DNA from: an uncultured Eubacterium sp.
GTDB lineage: Bacteria; Bacillota; Clostridia; Lachnospirales; Lachnospiraceae
Assembly (NCBI GenBank): GCA_910577225.1
Contig: CAJTMV010000016.1
Coordinates: 21,986 to 85,985 of the forward strand
DNA length: 64,000 bases
Reading direction: 5' to 3'
The notes below the pieces were generated by a model. The model was not told the origin of the DNA, made no database searches, and was given only the letters and a program-made list of their open reading frames with translations. A program made the position numbers and the translations under genes. Positions 51,068 to 60,502 of the stretch are shown piece after piece. Each line of letters starts with the position of its first letter. Within the stretch, counting starts at the first letter, position 1.

Positions 51068-51994
51068 ATGAACATGTTGGCAGGTTGTACCGGATTTGTC
51101 GGGAGTAATATCTGCGCGGCAGGGCAGATAGACAAAGCGTATCATTCCAGCGATATTACACAGGCTTATGGTCTGAAACCAGACTTATTAATCTATGCCG
51201 GACTAAGCGCGGAAAAATATCTGGCGGACCGGGATCCGGATCAGGATATGCTGCGCGTCTGCCAGGCGGAGCAAAATATCGAAAGGATAGGACCGAAAAA
51301 GCTGGTTCTGATATCTACGATCGATGTATGGAAAGATCCGGCGGGCGTGGATGAAAACAGCGCAATCAGAACACAGGCACTGCAGCCGTATGGAAAAAAT
51401 CGTCTGTTATTGGAACAGTGGGTGCGCGGACATTATCCGGATGCATTGATTATCAGACTTCCCGGACTTTTTGGAAAAAATATGAAAAAGAACTTTATCT
51501 ATGATTTTATCAATTTGATTCCGCCAGTATTAACTCTGGAAAAAATGAGCGAACTGATGTTGTTGGATAAAGAGATACAAAACGGGTATACACGTGAGAG
51601 TAACGGACTTTACAGATGTAAAAAACTGTCCGCAGATGAAAAGGAAAGGCTGCGTGCAAAGCTGAAACGGATCGGATTTACAGCGCTGAATTTTACAGAC
51701 AGCAGAAACGTGTATCAGTTTTATCCATTGGAAAGACTCTGGGATGATTTGCAGCTGGCGTTAAAACATAATATAAACCTTCTGCATATGGCGACAGAGC
51801 CGGTATCTGCAGGAGAATTATATGCGTATTTAACCGGATGCAGTTTTCAGAATGAAATATTATCCGTACCGGTTCGATATGATTTCAGGACGATTTATGA
51901 CGGACTATATGGGGGAAATAACGGTTATCTGATCGATAAGGAACATGTGAAAGAACAAATAAAACTTTTTGTTCGTAATTATGAAGAAATGTAA
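51068..51994 (+). CDS. NAD(P)-dependent epimerase/dehydratase-like protein (SDR)
   Basis: A 308-residue extended short-chain dehydrogenase. The nucleotide-binding start is MLAGCTGFVGSNICAAG (GxxGxxG), followed by LLIYAGLSAEKYLAD, KLVLISTIDVWKDPAG and LQPYGKNRLLLEQWV (catalytic YxxxK). Much of the C-terminal half is divergent. AAGGAG precedes the start. Together with the FAD enzyme and the isomerase next to it, it probably builds or epimerises the unusual sugar that the two GT2 enzymes transfer. Confidence 0.78.
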   Translation: MNMLAGCTGFVGSNICAAGQIDKAYHSSDITQAYGLKPDLLIYAGLSAEKYLADRDPDQDMLRVCQAEQNIERIGPKKLVLISTIDVWKDPAGVDENSAIRTQALQPYGKNRLLLEQWVRGHYPDALIIRLPGLFGKNMKKNFIYDFINLIPPVLTLEKMSELMLLDKEIQNGYTRESNGLYRCKKLSADEKERLRAKLKRIGFTALNFTDSRNVYQFYPLERLWDDLQLALKHNINLLHMATEPVSAGELYAYLTGCSFQNEILSVPVRYDFRTIYDGLYGGNNGYLIDKEHVKEQIKLFVRNYEEM

Positions 51995-52008
51995 ATGGGA
52001 GAAATGCT

Positions 52009-52797
52009 ATGAAACGATCGATCTCGAACATTGCATGGCAGGAGCACCAGGATCAGGCAGTGTATGAGCGGATGATGGAGTACGGATACGACGGACTTGA
52101 AATTGCGCCAGCCAGAATTTATCCGAAGGATCCTTATGACAGGACAAAAGAGATAAAGATCTGGGCGCAGGAATTAAATAGTCGTTATGGTTTTGCAATT
52201 TCTTCCATGCAGTCGATCTGGTATGGCAGACAGGAACAGCTATTTGGTTCGTTGTCAGAAAGACAGATACTGTTGGATTATACGAAAAAGGCAGTCGATT
52301 TTGCAAAAGCCTGCGGCTGTAAAAACCTTGTATTTGGCTGCCCGAAAAACAGAGTACTGCCCAAAGGAAAAGATTCTGGTCTGGCGGTTTCTTTTTTTAA
52401 GGAAATAGGCGATTATGCGGCTGCTTTGGGAACCGTGATCGGGATGGAAGCGAATCCGTCATTGTATCATACAAACTACATGAATTATACAATGGAAGTG
52501 CTGGATCTGATCGAACAGACAGGATCTGCGGGATTTTTGCTGAATCTGGATGTGGGAACCATGCTGTATAACAAAGAAAGCGTGGACGCACTTAAGGGCA
52601 GGATACATTGTATCAGTCATGTTCATATCAGTGAGCCGGGCCTTAAGCTGATTCAGCCGCAAAAGATTCACAGGGAACTGTATGAGATTTTATCAAAGGA
52701 ACAGTATCAGGGATATATTTCCATTGAAATGGGAAAGACAAACGGAATGGATGAACTGGAACGAACACTGAAATATGTAAAAGAGGTATTTAAATGA
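52009..52797 (+). CDS. Sugar phosphate isomerase/epimerase, TIM-barrel type
   Basis: A 262-residue member of the AP-endonuclease-2/xylose-isomerase-like barrel family. Recognisable parts are SNIAWQEHQDQAVYERMMEY at the start, GYDGLEIAPARIYP, CKNLVFGCPKNRVLP, VIGMEANPSLYHTNYM and ISHVHISEPGLKLI, giving the metal-binding E/H/D set. GGGAGAA precedes the ATG. Its stop overlaps the next ATG. The substrate is unknown; the neighbours suggest a sugar or keto-sugar. Confidence 0.82.
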   Translation: MKRSISNIAWQEHQDQAVYERMMEYGYDGLEIAPARIYPKDPYDRTKEIKIWAQELNSRYGFAISSMQSIWYGRQEQLFGSLSERQILLDYTKKAVDFAKACGCKNLVFGCPKNRVLPKGKDSGLAVSFFKEIGDYAAALGTVIGMEANPSLYHTNYMNYTMEVLDLIEQTGSAGFLLNLDVGTMLYNKESVDALKGRIHCISHVHISEPGLKLIQPQKIHRELYEILSKEQYQGYISIEMGKTNGMDELERTLKYVKEVFK

Positions 52798-53642
52798 TTT
52801 TTACAGGACAGGAAGGCGTACCTGCATTTGTCGCAACAGAGTATGACAGAAAAAAGAAAGAGTATGTGGTTCTGATTCCGGTTATTAATGAAGGCGGCAG
52901 GATTCATAAAGAGTTAAGGCGTGCAGCCAGACATAAAATTTTTGAATATGCAGATATCGTAATTTGCGATGGCGGATCCTCAGACGGTTCCCTGAACGAA
53001 CGGTTATTAAAAAAATCAGGAGTAAACGCTTTGCTGGTAAAGCAGGATGCGGGAGGGCAGGGTACCCAGCTGCGTATGGGAATCTGGTGGGCTTTGCAGC
53101 GCAAATATGCCGGAGTTATTACAATTGACGGAAATAATAAGGATAGTATCGAAGATGTGCCTTTATTTATAGAAAAATTGAAAGAAGGATATGGACTGGT
53201 GCAGGGATCGCGATTTATCAAAGGTGGGAGAGCGATTCGCACGCCCTTGCTGAGGCTGTTGTCAGTAAGACTGATTCATGCGCCGGTTATTTCGTTAACT
53301 GCGGGTTTTCGGTTTACGGATACGACGAATGCGTTTCGCGCATATTCCATATCGTACCTGAAAGACGAGCGTGTACAGCCGCTGCGGGATATATTTACAG
53401 GATACGAATTACTGGCCTACCTGTCTGTCTGTGCGCCACAGCTTGGATACAGAGTATGTGAAATACCTGTCAAAAGAATTTACCCGAAACATGGGAAAAC
53501 GCCGACAAAGATTCATTTTTTAAAAGGAAATGGAGAACTGCTTTTGATACTGATTAAAAATTTCTCTGGCGTATATAAGCCGGGACAGAAGAAACGCAAA
53601 AAACAGGAAGGAGTTTTATCGGATGAGGCAGATACCGGATAA
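52794..53642 (+). CDS. Glycosyltransferase family 2
   Basis: A 282-residue soluble GT2 (DPM1-like catalytic domain without membrane segments): VVLIPVINEGGRIHKEL, ADIVICDGGSSDGS, VNALLVKQDAGGQGTQLRMG, GVITIDGNNKDSIEDV and DTTNAFRAYSISYL. In the nucleotide-metal motif the usual DxD is DGNNKD. It may make a polyprenyl-phosphate sugar, or a free intermediate, for the membrane proteins that follow. It overlaps its upstream neighbour by 4 bp and its downstream neighbour by 20 bp. Confidence 0.82.
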   Translation: MIFTGQEGVPAFVATEYDRKKKEYVVLIPVINEGGRIHKELRRAARHKIFEYADIVICDGGSSDGSLNERLLKKSGVNALLVKQDAGGQGTQLRMGIWWALQRKYAGVITIDGNNKDSIEDVPLFIEKLKEGYGLVQGSRFIKGGRAIRTPLLRLLSVRLIHAPVISLTAGFRFTDTTNAFRAYSISYLKDERVQPLRDIFTGYELLAYLSVCAPQLGYRVCEIPVKRIYPKHGKTPTKIHFLKGNGELLLILIKNFSGVYKPGQKKRKKQEGVLSDEADTG

Positions 53643-56600
53643 AAACCGAAAGGATAGCAGAGCGGTTTTTGGAATCAGGGTATGTTTGGGCATGATTGTA
53701 GCAGGAAGGATTTTTTACTGTATTTTCACGGAACGACCAGATATTTTGGAGCTGTTATGGATGTTGTTTCTGATGGCTGCGCTTTTGTTTTCGATATACC
53801 GGTTTGAGGTCTTATATCGCCTGTATCAGGAATCGGGAAAGCTGCAGGGAGTCTGGTATGCAGTTTATTTTACTGTATCCCTGACGTTTCTTTTTTATCC
53901 GATGAAGCGATCAAAGATAACTGTGACAGAATTTAAAAGGATCATCGGAGCGGGAATTCTTGCGGATTATGATGTAAATAAAGTCGTTCATAATTTTATG
54001 ATCTGGTTTTTCTGGTTTGCGGTATCGCTCTTTTTGTTTTGTCTGCTGGCTAATTATTTTGTTAAATGTAAGAAAACAAAAGAACAGCAGATCATTTGTG
54101 ATTATCTCAGCCAGATTATTGTGCTTGCGAATGTGAACCTTATATTCAGATGTATTACCTATTTTTACGATCAGTCGATGCCGGAAAAGATATCGTATCA
54201 GTCCGATCGTCTGTTGCATCTGCTAATTCTTGCGGGACTGGCGTATTTTTGTATGAAACTGGATCAGAATATTTTGCCGGAACAGTATTTGCAGCTGATT
54301 TTTTGCGGATATGCCATCGGATATCCGATATCTGTATTATTTTGCAAAGGGAGTATGCTGATACAGGTGCAGATGGCAGCGATCTGCCTCCTGGTCGTGC
54401 TGTCAAAAAAATGTAAGGCCATGTTTCAGACCAGAAAAATACAGTGCGCGCTGAAAGGCGGAGCGTTGACGGTATGCCTGTTCCCATTTATGACGTCATT
54501 TTATCTGGAACTGCTCCATATTATGAACCAGCATCATTTGTTTGTCGCGCATCCTTTAAAATATTACGCAGTTGCAGTTGTATTGTTTTTCTTTGTAATT
54601 ATCATGGTTATTTTATGGGTGGAAAGAAAGGATGCCGATACAGGACAGTGGCGGAAATGGTCGTATCCATGCCTGATATTTGGGATTTCCTGTTTGTCCG
54701 TTCAGGTACCGCTGGAATTCGTTTATGACGCGGATTTATTTGAGGCGGCAAATGCCAGCATACTGATTAGTGATTTTTTAAATTATGGATCTCTTCCAAT
54801 TGTCGAACATTATGGAGGGCATATGATGTCCGGCGTTTGGGAAGGATTGCTCTATGCGTTTCTGAATCAGGATAAGGCGGGAGCCATATTCAGTCCCTAT
54901 GCCGGATATCTTTTTCCGGTTCTGACAGTATTGTTCTATTATCTGGTAACGTACGTATGGGGGATGGATATTGCGCTCTGGGTAACGCTGCTGTTTCCGT
55001 TTGGCAGCCATTGGAGTTATTTTGGACTTGGGATGCTTGTTTGTCTGGCAGTTACCGGTTATATCAGAAAGAGAACGTATCAGCGAGCTTATCTGGTATG
55101 GGCGGCAGTTGTCTGGTGCGCGTTGTATCGTCTGGATCTGGGATATGCATTTGGACTCGCAGGTATCCTGTCGTTGTTTATTTATGTACTGTGCTTTCGG
55201 GAGAAAACGGCTTTGAAGCAGCTCCTGATTTCTTTTGCGGTAACCGTATTTACTGGAAGTATATTATGGTGTCTTTTGTGTGTCTGGAAAAATGTCAATC
55301 CGTTTGTCAGGCTGGCGGAATTTTTACAGATCAGTCAGTCAAATGCAAACTGGGCATATGGCAGTATTGGGAATTATGAAAATACAGTTTATGCATGGTG
55401 CTATTTGTTTGTGCCATTTATGGCAGAAGCGGGGATTTTATATGCGGTCTGTTCGAAAAAGTTCAGAGACAGGATAGGACCGCAAAGATGGGGGCTGCTC
55501 CTGATGCTCGGAATTTCCTATTTTGTGAATTTTTCAAGAGGTCTTGTAAGGCATAGTCTGGCAGAAATGAGTCTGACGGTAATTATATGGAGTGGCTATC
55601 TGTTTCTGGCTGTTTTTGTAAGTCTTGTAAAAGAAAATAAGAAACTGTTTCTTGTGATATTCAGTGTACTTATATTATGTAATCAGTTGTTTTTGCAGGA
55701 CAAAAATTTTACAGAAGTATCAATTCTGGATACTGCCTGTTCCAAAACAGGTCCGATGATTGAGAGCTGGACATTAAAAAAGGAAGTGAACGGGGAAAAA
55801 GAAGATACTTTTATGGCAGAAACTGACTGGGAAAGACGAAGCAGTCAGTCTGAAATTGTCAGTCGTGTGAAATGGGAAGAAACGCTGACAGAACGGATCG
55901 CTCCTTTCCGGACGATTCTGGATACGCTGCTGGAACAGGAAGAAACGTATCTGGATTTTATAAATCATACGTTTGTATATTCGGCAGTCAATCGAAAAAA
56001 TCCGGTATATGTATCACAGTCACCGGGACATTTATCGGGAGAATATACGCAGGAACAGTTTATCAGCCAGGTGCAAAAAAATATTGACCGTATACCGGTT
56101 GTTCTTATGCCATATGAAAATACCGGTTATGCTGCTGTTCTGGATGGAATTGCAAATTCATATCGATATTACAAGGTGGCGGAATTTATTTACGAGAATT
56201 ATAAGCCTTTATGCAGGTACGGAGAATTTGCAGTCTGGTGTGTGCCAGAGCGCTATGCGCAAATGAAACGAAAACTGGAAGGAATGGGGGATGGCGATCA
56301 GGAAGAAATGGAATATAATCTGATAAACTGGGGATATGATGCGGCATTACATAATTATTATATTGGCCGTCTGCCAGGAATCTGGGCGGAAAGAGATGAA
56401 AAACAGGCCGTAAAAAATAAGATTGTATCGGAATTAAAACAAAAGAATTCCTGCTATTATATGGACAAACCGGCTGAGAGACAGGCAGAGGGCAATTATC
56501 TGCTGTTATCATTCAATTGTCCGGATAAGGAAACCGGGAATGCCGGAGATACAAATGCAGTCGTAAAACTGGGAAGCTGTGAAAATGGAAAGTTTGATGA

Positions 56601-56760
56601 AAAATATCAGTATGAAATGACACTGACAAAAGGGTATCATAATTATCTGATTCGGGTAAGCAGCGATTACTACTGGGGTCAGGGTTTTATACAGGCGGTT
56701 CAAATTGACTGTGACGTCGCGTTGGAAGAGGTGACCATGAAAATATTGGCAGGAGACTGA
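53623..56760 (+). CDS. Large polytopic membrane protein, GT-C-like
   Basis: A 1045-residue protein. Roughly residues 10-690 contain many membrane segments (about 16-18), and residues 690-1045 are a soluble, probably extracytoplasmic, domain. In the middle VYDADLFEAANASILISDFL, followed by YGSLPIVEHYGGHMMSGVWE, looks like the first outer loop of GT-C glycosyltransferases, where an acidic pair (DAD) acts in catalysis. No named family is certain. GT-C enzymes take sugars from polyprenyl phosphate outside the membrane, and several GT2 genes of the kind that make such donors flank it. AAGGAG precedes ATG 53623. Confidence 0.6.
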   Translation: MRQIPDKNRKDSRAVFGIRVCLGMIVAGRIFYCIFTERPDILELLWMLFLMAALLFSIYRFEVLYRLYQESGKLQGVWYAVYFTVSLTFLFYPMKRSKITVTEFKRIIGAGILADYDVNKVVHNFMIWFFWFAVSLFLFCLLANYFVKCKKTKEQQIICDYLSQIIVLANVNLIFRCITYFYDQSMPEKISYQSDRLLHLLILAGLAYFCMKLDQNILPEQYLQLIFCGYAIGYPISVLFCKGSMLIQVQMAAICLLVVLSKKCKAMFQTRKIQCALKGGALTVCLFPFMTSFYLELLHIMNQHHLFVAHPLKYYAVAVVLFFFVIIMVILWVERKDADTGQWRKWSYPCLIFGISCLSVQVPLEFVYDADLFEAANASILISDFLNYGSLPIVEHYGGHMMSGVWEGLLYAFLNQDKAGAIFSPYAGYLFPVLTVLFYYLVTYVWGMDIALWVTLLFPFGSHWSYFGLGMLVCLAVTGYIRKRTYQRAYLVWAAVVWCALYRLDLGYAFGLAGILSLFIYVLCFREKTALKQLLISFAVTVFTGSILWCLLCVWKNVNPFVRLAEFLQISQSNANWAYGSIGNYENTVYAWCYLFVPFMAEAGILYAVCSKKFRDRIGPQRWGLLLMLGISYFVNFSRGLVRHSLAEMSLTVIIWSGYLFLAVFVSLVKENKKLFLVIFSVLILCNQLFLQDKNFTEVSILDTACSKTGPMIESWTLKKEVNGEKEDTFMAETDWERRSSQSEIVSRVKWEETLTERIAPFRTILDTLLEQEETYLDFINHTFVYSAVNRKNPVYVSQSPGHLSGEYTQEQFISQVQKNIDRIPVVLMPYENTGYAAVLDGIANSYRYYKVAEFIYENYKPLCRYGEFAVWCVPERYAQMKRKLEGMGDGDQEEMEYNLINWGYDAALHNYYIGRLPGIWAERDEKQAVKNKIVSELKQKNSCYYMDKPAERQAEGNYLLLSFNCPDKETGNAGDTNAVVKLGSCENGKFDEKYQYEMTLTKGYHNYLIRVSSDYYWGQGFIQAVQIDCDVALEEVTMKILAGD

Positions 56761-56791
56761 TTGTGCTGTAGTAATTGGAAAGGAGGCGTGT

Positions 56792-58738
56792 ATGGTCTGG
56801 TGCAACAGAATAAAAATCAGAAATAAGAAGTATGCGGCGTTTTTCGGTGCGGTTATTGGCGCCGTTACATTTTTCATCGTATATGGCATGCGGCCGTTAC
56901 ATGTTACAGATGATACATGGATCATGCAGGGATATGATGAAATGGATATTCTTGCAAGATATGCTGGCTGGGTTAATTTCAGAAATGCGCAGTGGCAGAT
57001 ACCGTTGGGAAAAATAGATCTTATGGCCTTTCCGTGTGGAATGATGATTTCTTATCTGGACGCTATCCCATGGGTTGCAGTATTTTTTAAACTATTTGAC
57101 CCGATACTTCCCCAAACCTTTCAGTTTGAAGGAATTTATATGTTTGTGTCATTCTCCTTACAGGGAATGGCAGCAGCGTTGTTATTATATAAAAAAAGCG
57201 CTCGGTTTTTAAGCATTGGTATTGGCGTACTTTTTTTTACTTTTTCACCCATTCTGTTAGAGAGAGGATTTCGACATTCCGCTCTGGCATCGCATTTTCT
57301 GATTCTGTTTTCCATGTATCTATGGATGGAAGGAAAAGAACAGCTGTATGAAGCAGGAAGAATCAGATGGAAATATCTGACAGGTTTTGTAATGTTAAAT
57401 GTGATAAGCGTTGGAATTACACCTTATTTTATGCCTATGGTGATGTGTTTTTTATTTTTGAGTCTGGCGGATTTTCTAAAGAAGACAAAAAGATATTTAT
57501 ATGCGGCGTTTGTTTTCGTTATAAACTGTCTGGCTGTAATTGCCAGTGCATATTTGTTAGGGGTGCTGGGCGGCGGAATCCATGCCAGCAGATGGGGATA
57601 CGGACATTTTTCCATGAATCTGAATGCGATTGTGAATCCGAGATCGTTGGGAGGATATGCATGGAGCAGAATGTTAAAAGAGCAGGAACAATTGTATGGA
57701 CAGTATGACGGTTTTAACTATTTTGGGTTAGGAATACTGCTATTGTTGCTGCTGTTTGTACTTATACAGATCCAAAGGCCATTGACTCAGCTGCTGCGGA
57801 ACATAAAGCAGGAATGCAGGGAAAATATTCTGGTAATTTTTGTATGTTTCTGTATGGCAGCATTTGCGGTTAGTAATGTCGTTTGCTTTGATACATATGA
57901 AATGCACGTTCCTTTGCCAGAGAATCTTTTGGAATTATGCGGTATCTTTCGGGCCAGCAGCAGAATTTTCTGGCCAGTCTGGTATCTGATTGTTTTTGGA
58001 GTGGTCAGCTGGTTTATGGAAAAGGCGGGCATCCGGATTTTGCTTGTTATGTGCATAATTCAGATCGCAGATATGAGCGGTATGGTGATTCAAAAACATC
58101 ATTATTTTGCGCAGGCCGGAACTGATTTTGAATTTCCGGATATTTACGATGCAATGAGTGAAGAGAAAGAACTGATCTGTGTTTCTGGGAATGGTACGAT
58201 ATCTGCATGGTATTTTGGCGTGATGTGCGGAAAAAAGCATATGACAACAAATCTGGTTTATGCGGGATCCGGAGATTATGAGCCGGCATATGCATACGGC
58301 ATGGAAGCGTCTTTATTGCTGGATAAAGGCCGATGTCAGGCCAATAAGATATATATGACAGATAATGCGGATCAGTATCAGAATTGGAAACAGATATACA
58401 GTGAATCGGAATGTGAAGATTACAAATGTGAGTTTGGAGGGATTACTTACTATTTCCTCGCGACAGGAAACAGAGATATGCAACGTCTGGTATGTACGAA
58501 CCTGACGGATCAGTATTGGGAAAACGGGGTTTCAAAGTACAGTGAAACATTGCTTTTTGCGTATTCAGATGAACTGCTGGAGCTATTGAAAAAATCCGAA
58601 GTGATAAAAACGGATCAGGGTGTAATGGCAAAAATCACGGCTGTTACAAATGACGATGTATGGATACATGTAAGCGTCGATGGGAATAAAGAAGCATTTG
58701 CATTTCCTCATAAAATTCAGCTGCAATCATGCGGGTGA
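56792..58738 (+). CDS. DUF6311-like polytopic membrane protein (putative GT-C)
   Basis: A 648-residue protein with about 11 membrane segments in the first 440 residues and a soluble tail of about 200. The start of the outer loop reads YGMRPLHVTDDTWIMQGYDE and is followed by YAGWVNFRNAQWQIPLGKID and ISYLDAIPWVAVFFKLF, the layout I associate with DUF6311 proteins, thought to be GT-C-type sugar transferases. AAAGGAGG precedes ATG 56792. It follows a second GT-C-like protein, so two outer-face sugar transferases are encoded in a row. Confidence 0.65.
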   Translation: MVWCNRIKIRNKKYAAFFGAVIGAVTFFIVYGMRPLHVTDDTWIMQGYDEMDILARYAGWVNFRNAQWQIPLGKIDLMAFPCGMMISYLDAIPWVAVFFKLFDPILPQTFQFEGIYMFVSFSLQGMAAALLLYKKSARFLSIGIGVLFFTFSPILLERGFRHSALASHFLILFSMYLWMEGKEQLYEAGRIRWKYLTGFVMLNVISVGITPYFMPMVMCFLFLSLADFLKKTKRYLYAAFVFVINCLAVIASAYLLGVLGGGIHASRWGYGHFSMNLNAIVNPRSLGGYAWSRMLKEQEQLYGQYDGFNYFGLGILLLLLLFVLIQIQRPLTQLLRNIKQECRENILVIFVCFCMAAFAVSNVVCFDTYEMHVPLPENLLELCGIFRASSRIFWPVWYLIVFGVVSWFMEKAGIRILLVMCIIQIADMSGMVIQKHHYFAQAGTDFEFPDIYDAMSEEKELICVSGNGTISAWYFGVMCGKKHMTTNLVYAGSGDYEPAYAYGMEASLLLDKGRCQANKIYMTDNADQYQNWKQIYSESECEDYKCEFGGITYYFLATGNRDMQRLVCTNLTDQYWENGVSKYSETLLFAYSDELLELLKKSEVIKTDQGVMAKITAVTNDDVWIHVSVDGNKEAFAFPHKIQLQSCG

Positions 58739-58769
58739 ATGTGCGATGGGAGACAGGAAGGATAAAACA

Positions 58770-59699
58770 ATGAAAATTTTGTATTTGATTGTTCCATGTT
58801 ATAACGAGGATGAAATACTGGACACAACAGCATTTGCATTGAAGCAGAAGATTTGCGCGCTTTTAAAGGAAGGAAAAATTGCATACGGCAGCAAAATTCT
58901 ATTCGTGAATGATGGTTCAAAAGATCAGACGTTACAGAAGATTCGCAGATTGCACGAAGAAGACGCTGTGTTTTCTTATCTTTCTTTTTCAAGAAATTTC
59001 GGACATCAGAGCGCCGTACTGGCAGGTTTGTTTTTTGCGGCAGACCATGGCGCAGATCTGACAATTTCCATCGACGCAGACCTGCAGCAGGATATTGACG
59101 CGATCGGCGAGTTTTTGGAAAAAAATGAAAAGGGCGCAGAGATTGTGTATGGTGTAAGGAATTCCCGAAATACGGATTCATTTTTAAAAAAATTTTCGGC
59201 AACGGCGTTTTATAATCTGATGAACCTTTTTGGCTGTAACGTTCTTAAAAACCACGCCGATTACAGACTGATGTCGGCAAAGGCGGTAAATACTTTAAAA
59301 GAATATAAAGAGGTAAATTTATTTTTACGAGGTATTGTTCCTCTGTGTGGTTATCGGACAGATACAGTATATTTTCAGGTTAGTGAGAGAAAAGCCGGAA
59401 AATCCAAATATACATTGAAAAAAATGCTTAATTTTGCGTTGGATGGAATTACTTCTTTGAGCATGAAGCCAATCCGATGGATTACAATTCTTGGGATGAT
59501 CGTATTTTTTCTTAGCATTGTTCTGATTATTTTTTTATTTCTTTTCGAATCTGACAGGAAAGACGGTAAGCGGCTGGACAAGTATGATTATTTCTATCTG
59601 GGCATTGGGAGGCATCCAGCTGATGTCACTTGGAATTGTCGGCGAGTATGTTGGAAAGACTTACATGGAATCCAAAGGGAGGCCAAGATATGTCATTGA
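58770..59699 (+). CDS. GtrB/DPM1-like glycosyltransferase 2, frameshifted near the C-terminus
   Basis: Start at ATG 58770 (MKILYLIVPCYNEDEI) behind GGAAGGA. The GT2 domain is intact: LIVPCYNEDEI, KILFVNDGSKDQTL, SFSRNFGHQSAVLAGL, DLTISIDADLQQDIDA, and ADYRLMSAKAVNTL. The first membrane segment begins at about residue 243. Just after it the frame is lost: from 59551 the +1 frame reads LTGKTVSGWTSMIISIWAL, then GGIQLMSLGIVGEYVGKTYM and on to a natural stop at 59722-59724, which is exactly the expected family C-terminus. In the present sequence translation instead continues with 50 unrelated residues to 59699. The shift equals one extra base, most simply in the seven-T run at 59530-59536. The product would lack its second membrane segment. 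Confidence 0.85.
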   Translation: MKILYLIVPCYNEDEILDTTAFALKQKICALLKEGKIAYGSKILFVNDGSKDQTLQKIRRLHEEDAVFSYLSFSRNFGHQSAVLAGLFFAADHGADLTISIDADLQQDIDAIGEFLEKNEKGAEIVYGVRNSRNTDSFLKKFSATAFYNLMNLFGCNVLKNHADYRLMSAKAVNTLKEYKEVNLFLRGIVPLCGYRTDTVYFQVSERKAGKSKYTLKKMLNFALDGITSLSMKPIRWITILGMIVFFLSIVLIIFLFLFESDRKDGKRLDKYDYFYLGIGRHPADVTWNCRRVCWKDLHGIQREAKICH

Positions 59700-59758
59700 G
59701 GAAGCAGGAGATAAAGATTTGTAACAGAGAAAAGAAAGCGGATTTAAGAAAGGATTGT

Positions 59759-60472
59759 ATGATGACGACACAGAAGCTGCTTTTGACATATCCCCGAAAG
59801 AGAAGGGAGCTGCCAAAGCAATACAGGAAAATATACGAAAGACATTATGAAGAAAACAGAAAAGGAAAGACAAAAATCTCATATTTATCACGAAGGCTGG
59901 AATACTGGCTGCATAAAAAAGTGGCAAAAAGTGCGAAACCAGATCGAAAAACGCTGGAAATTGGAGCAGGAACGTTAAATCAGTTAGATTTTGAACGAAC
60001 AGATATATATGATATCATCGAACCTTTTCGAAAATTGTATGAGAATTCAGCTAATCTTAAATATGTCAGAAATATTTATTCTGACATAACACAAATACAG
60101 CAGGAAAAATATGACAGGATCATTTCAGTTGCATGTTTTGAGCATGTAGAAAATTTGCCGGCAATGGTTCGGACTGCTGCACGATTATTAGAACCGGATG
60201 GAAAATTATATATTTCGATTCCGAATGAGGGAAGATTTCTCTGGAAGTTTGCTTATACGATGACAACAGGGAGAGAATTTAAAAAGAGGTTTGGATTAGA
60301 ATATGAAACATTAATGAGGTATGAACATTTGAACACGGCGGATGAAATCGAGCAGATTTTAAATTATTATTTTGAACATGTGAAGCGCTCGCTGCTTGGA
60401 TTGGGAAAGACGTTTTCTGTTTACCGGTATTATGAATGCAGCGGATCGAAACAAGAAAGAATCCACCATTAG
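59759..60472 (+). CDS. Class I SAM-dependent methyltransferase
   Basis: A 237-residue protein from ATG 59759 (MMTTQKLLLTYPRKRR) behind AAAGGA; the longer frame upstream overlaps the true end of the previous gene and is unlikely. SAM-binding elements are KTLEIGAGTLNQLDFE (motif I), YDIIEPFRKLYE, YDRIISVACFEHVENLPAMV and LLEPDGKLYISIPNEGR. The type fits small-molecule or sugar methylation in polysaccharide loci. It is followed 30 bases later by the split membrane protein. Confidence 0.85.
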   Translation: MMTTQKLLLTYPRKRRELPKQYRKIYERHYEENRKGKTKISYLSRRLEYWLHKKVAKSAKPDRKTLEIGAGTLNQLDFERTDIYDIIEPFRKLYENSANLKYVRNIYSDITQIQQEKYDRIISVACFEHVENLPAMVRTAARLLEPDGKLYISIPNEGRFLWKFAYTMTTGREFKKRFGLEYETLMRYEHLNTADEIEQILNYYFEHVKRSLLGLGKTFSVYRYYECSGSKQERIHH

Positions 60473-60502
60473 AAATTTCTGAAAAGGCTGAAGGAGTAGT
60501 AT

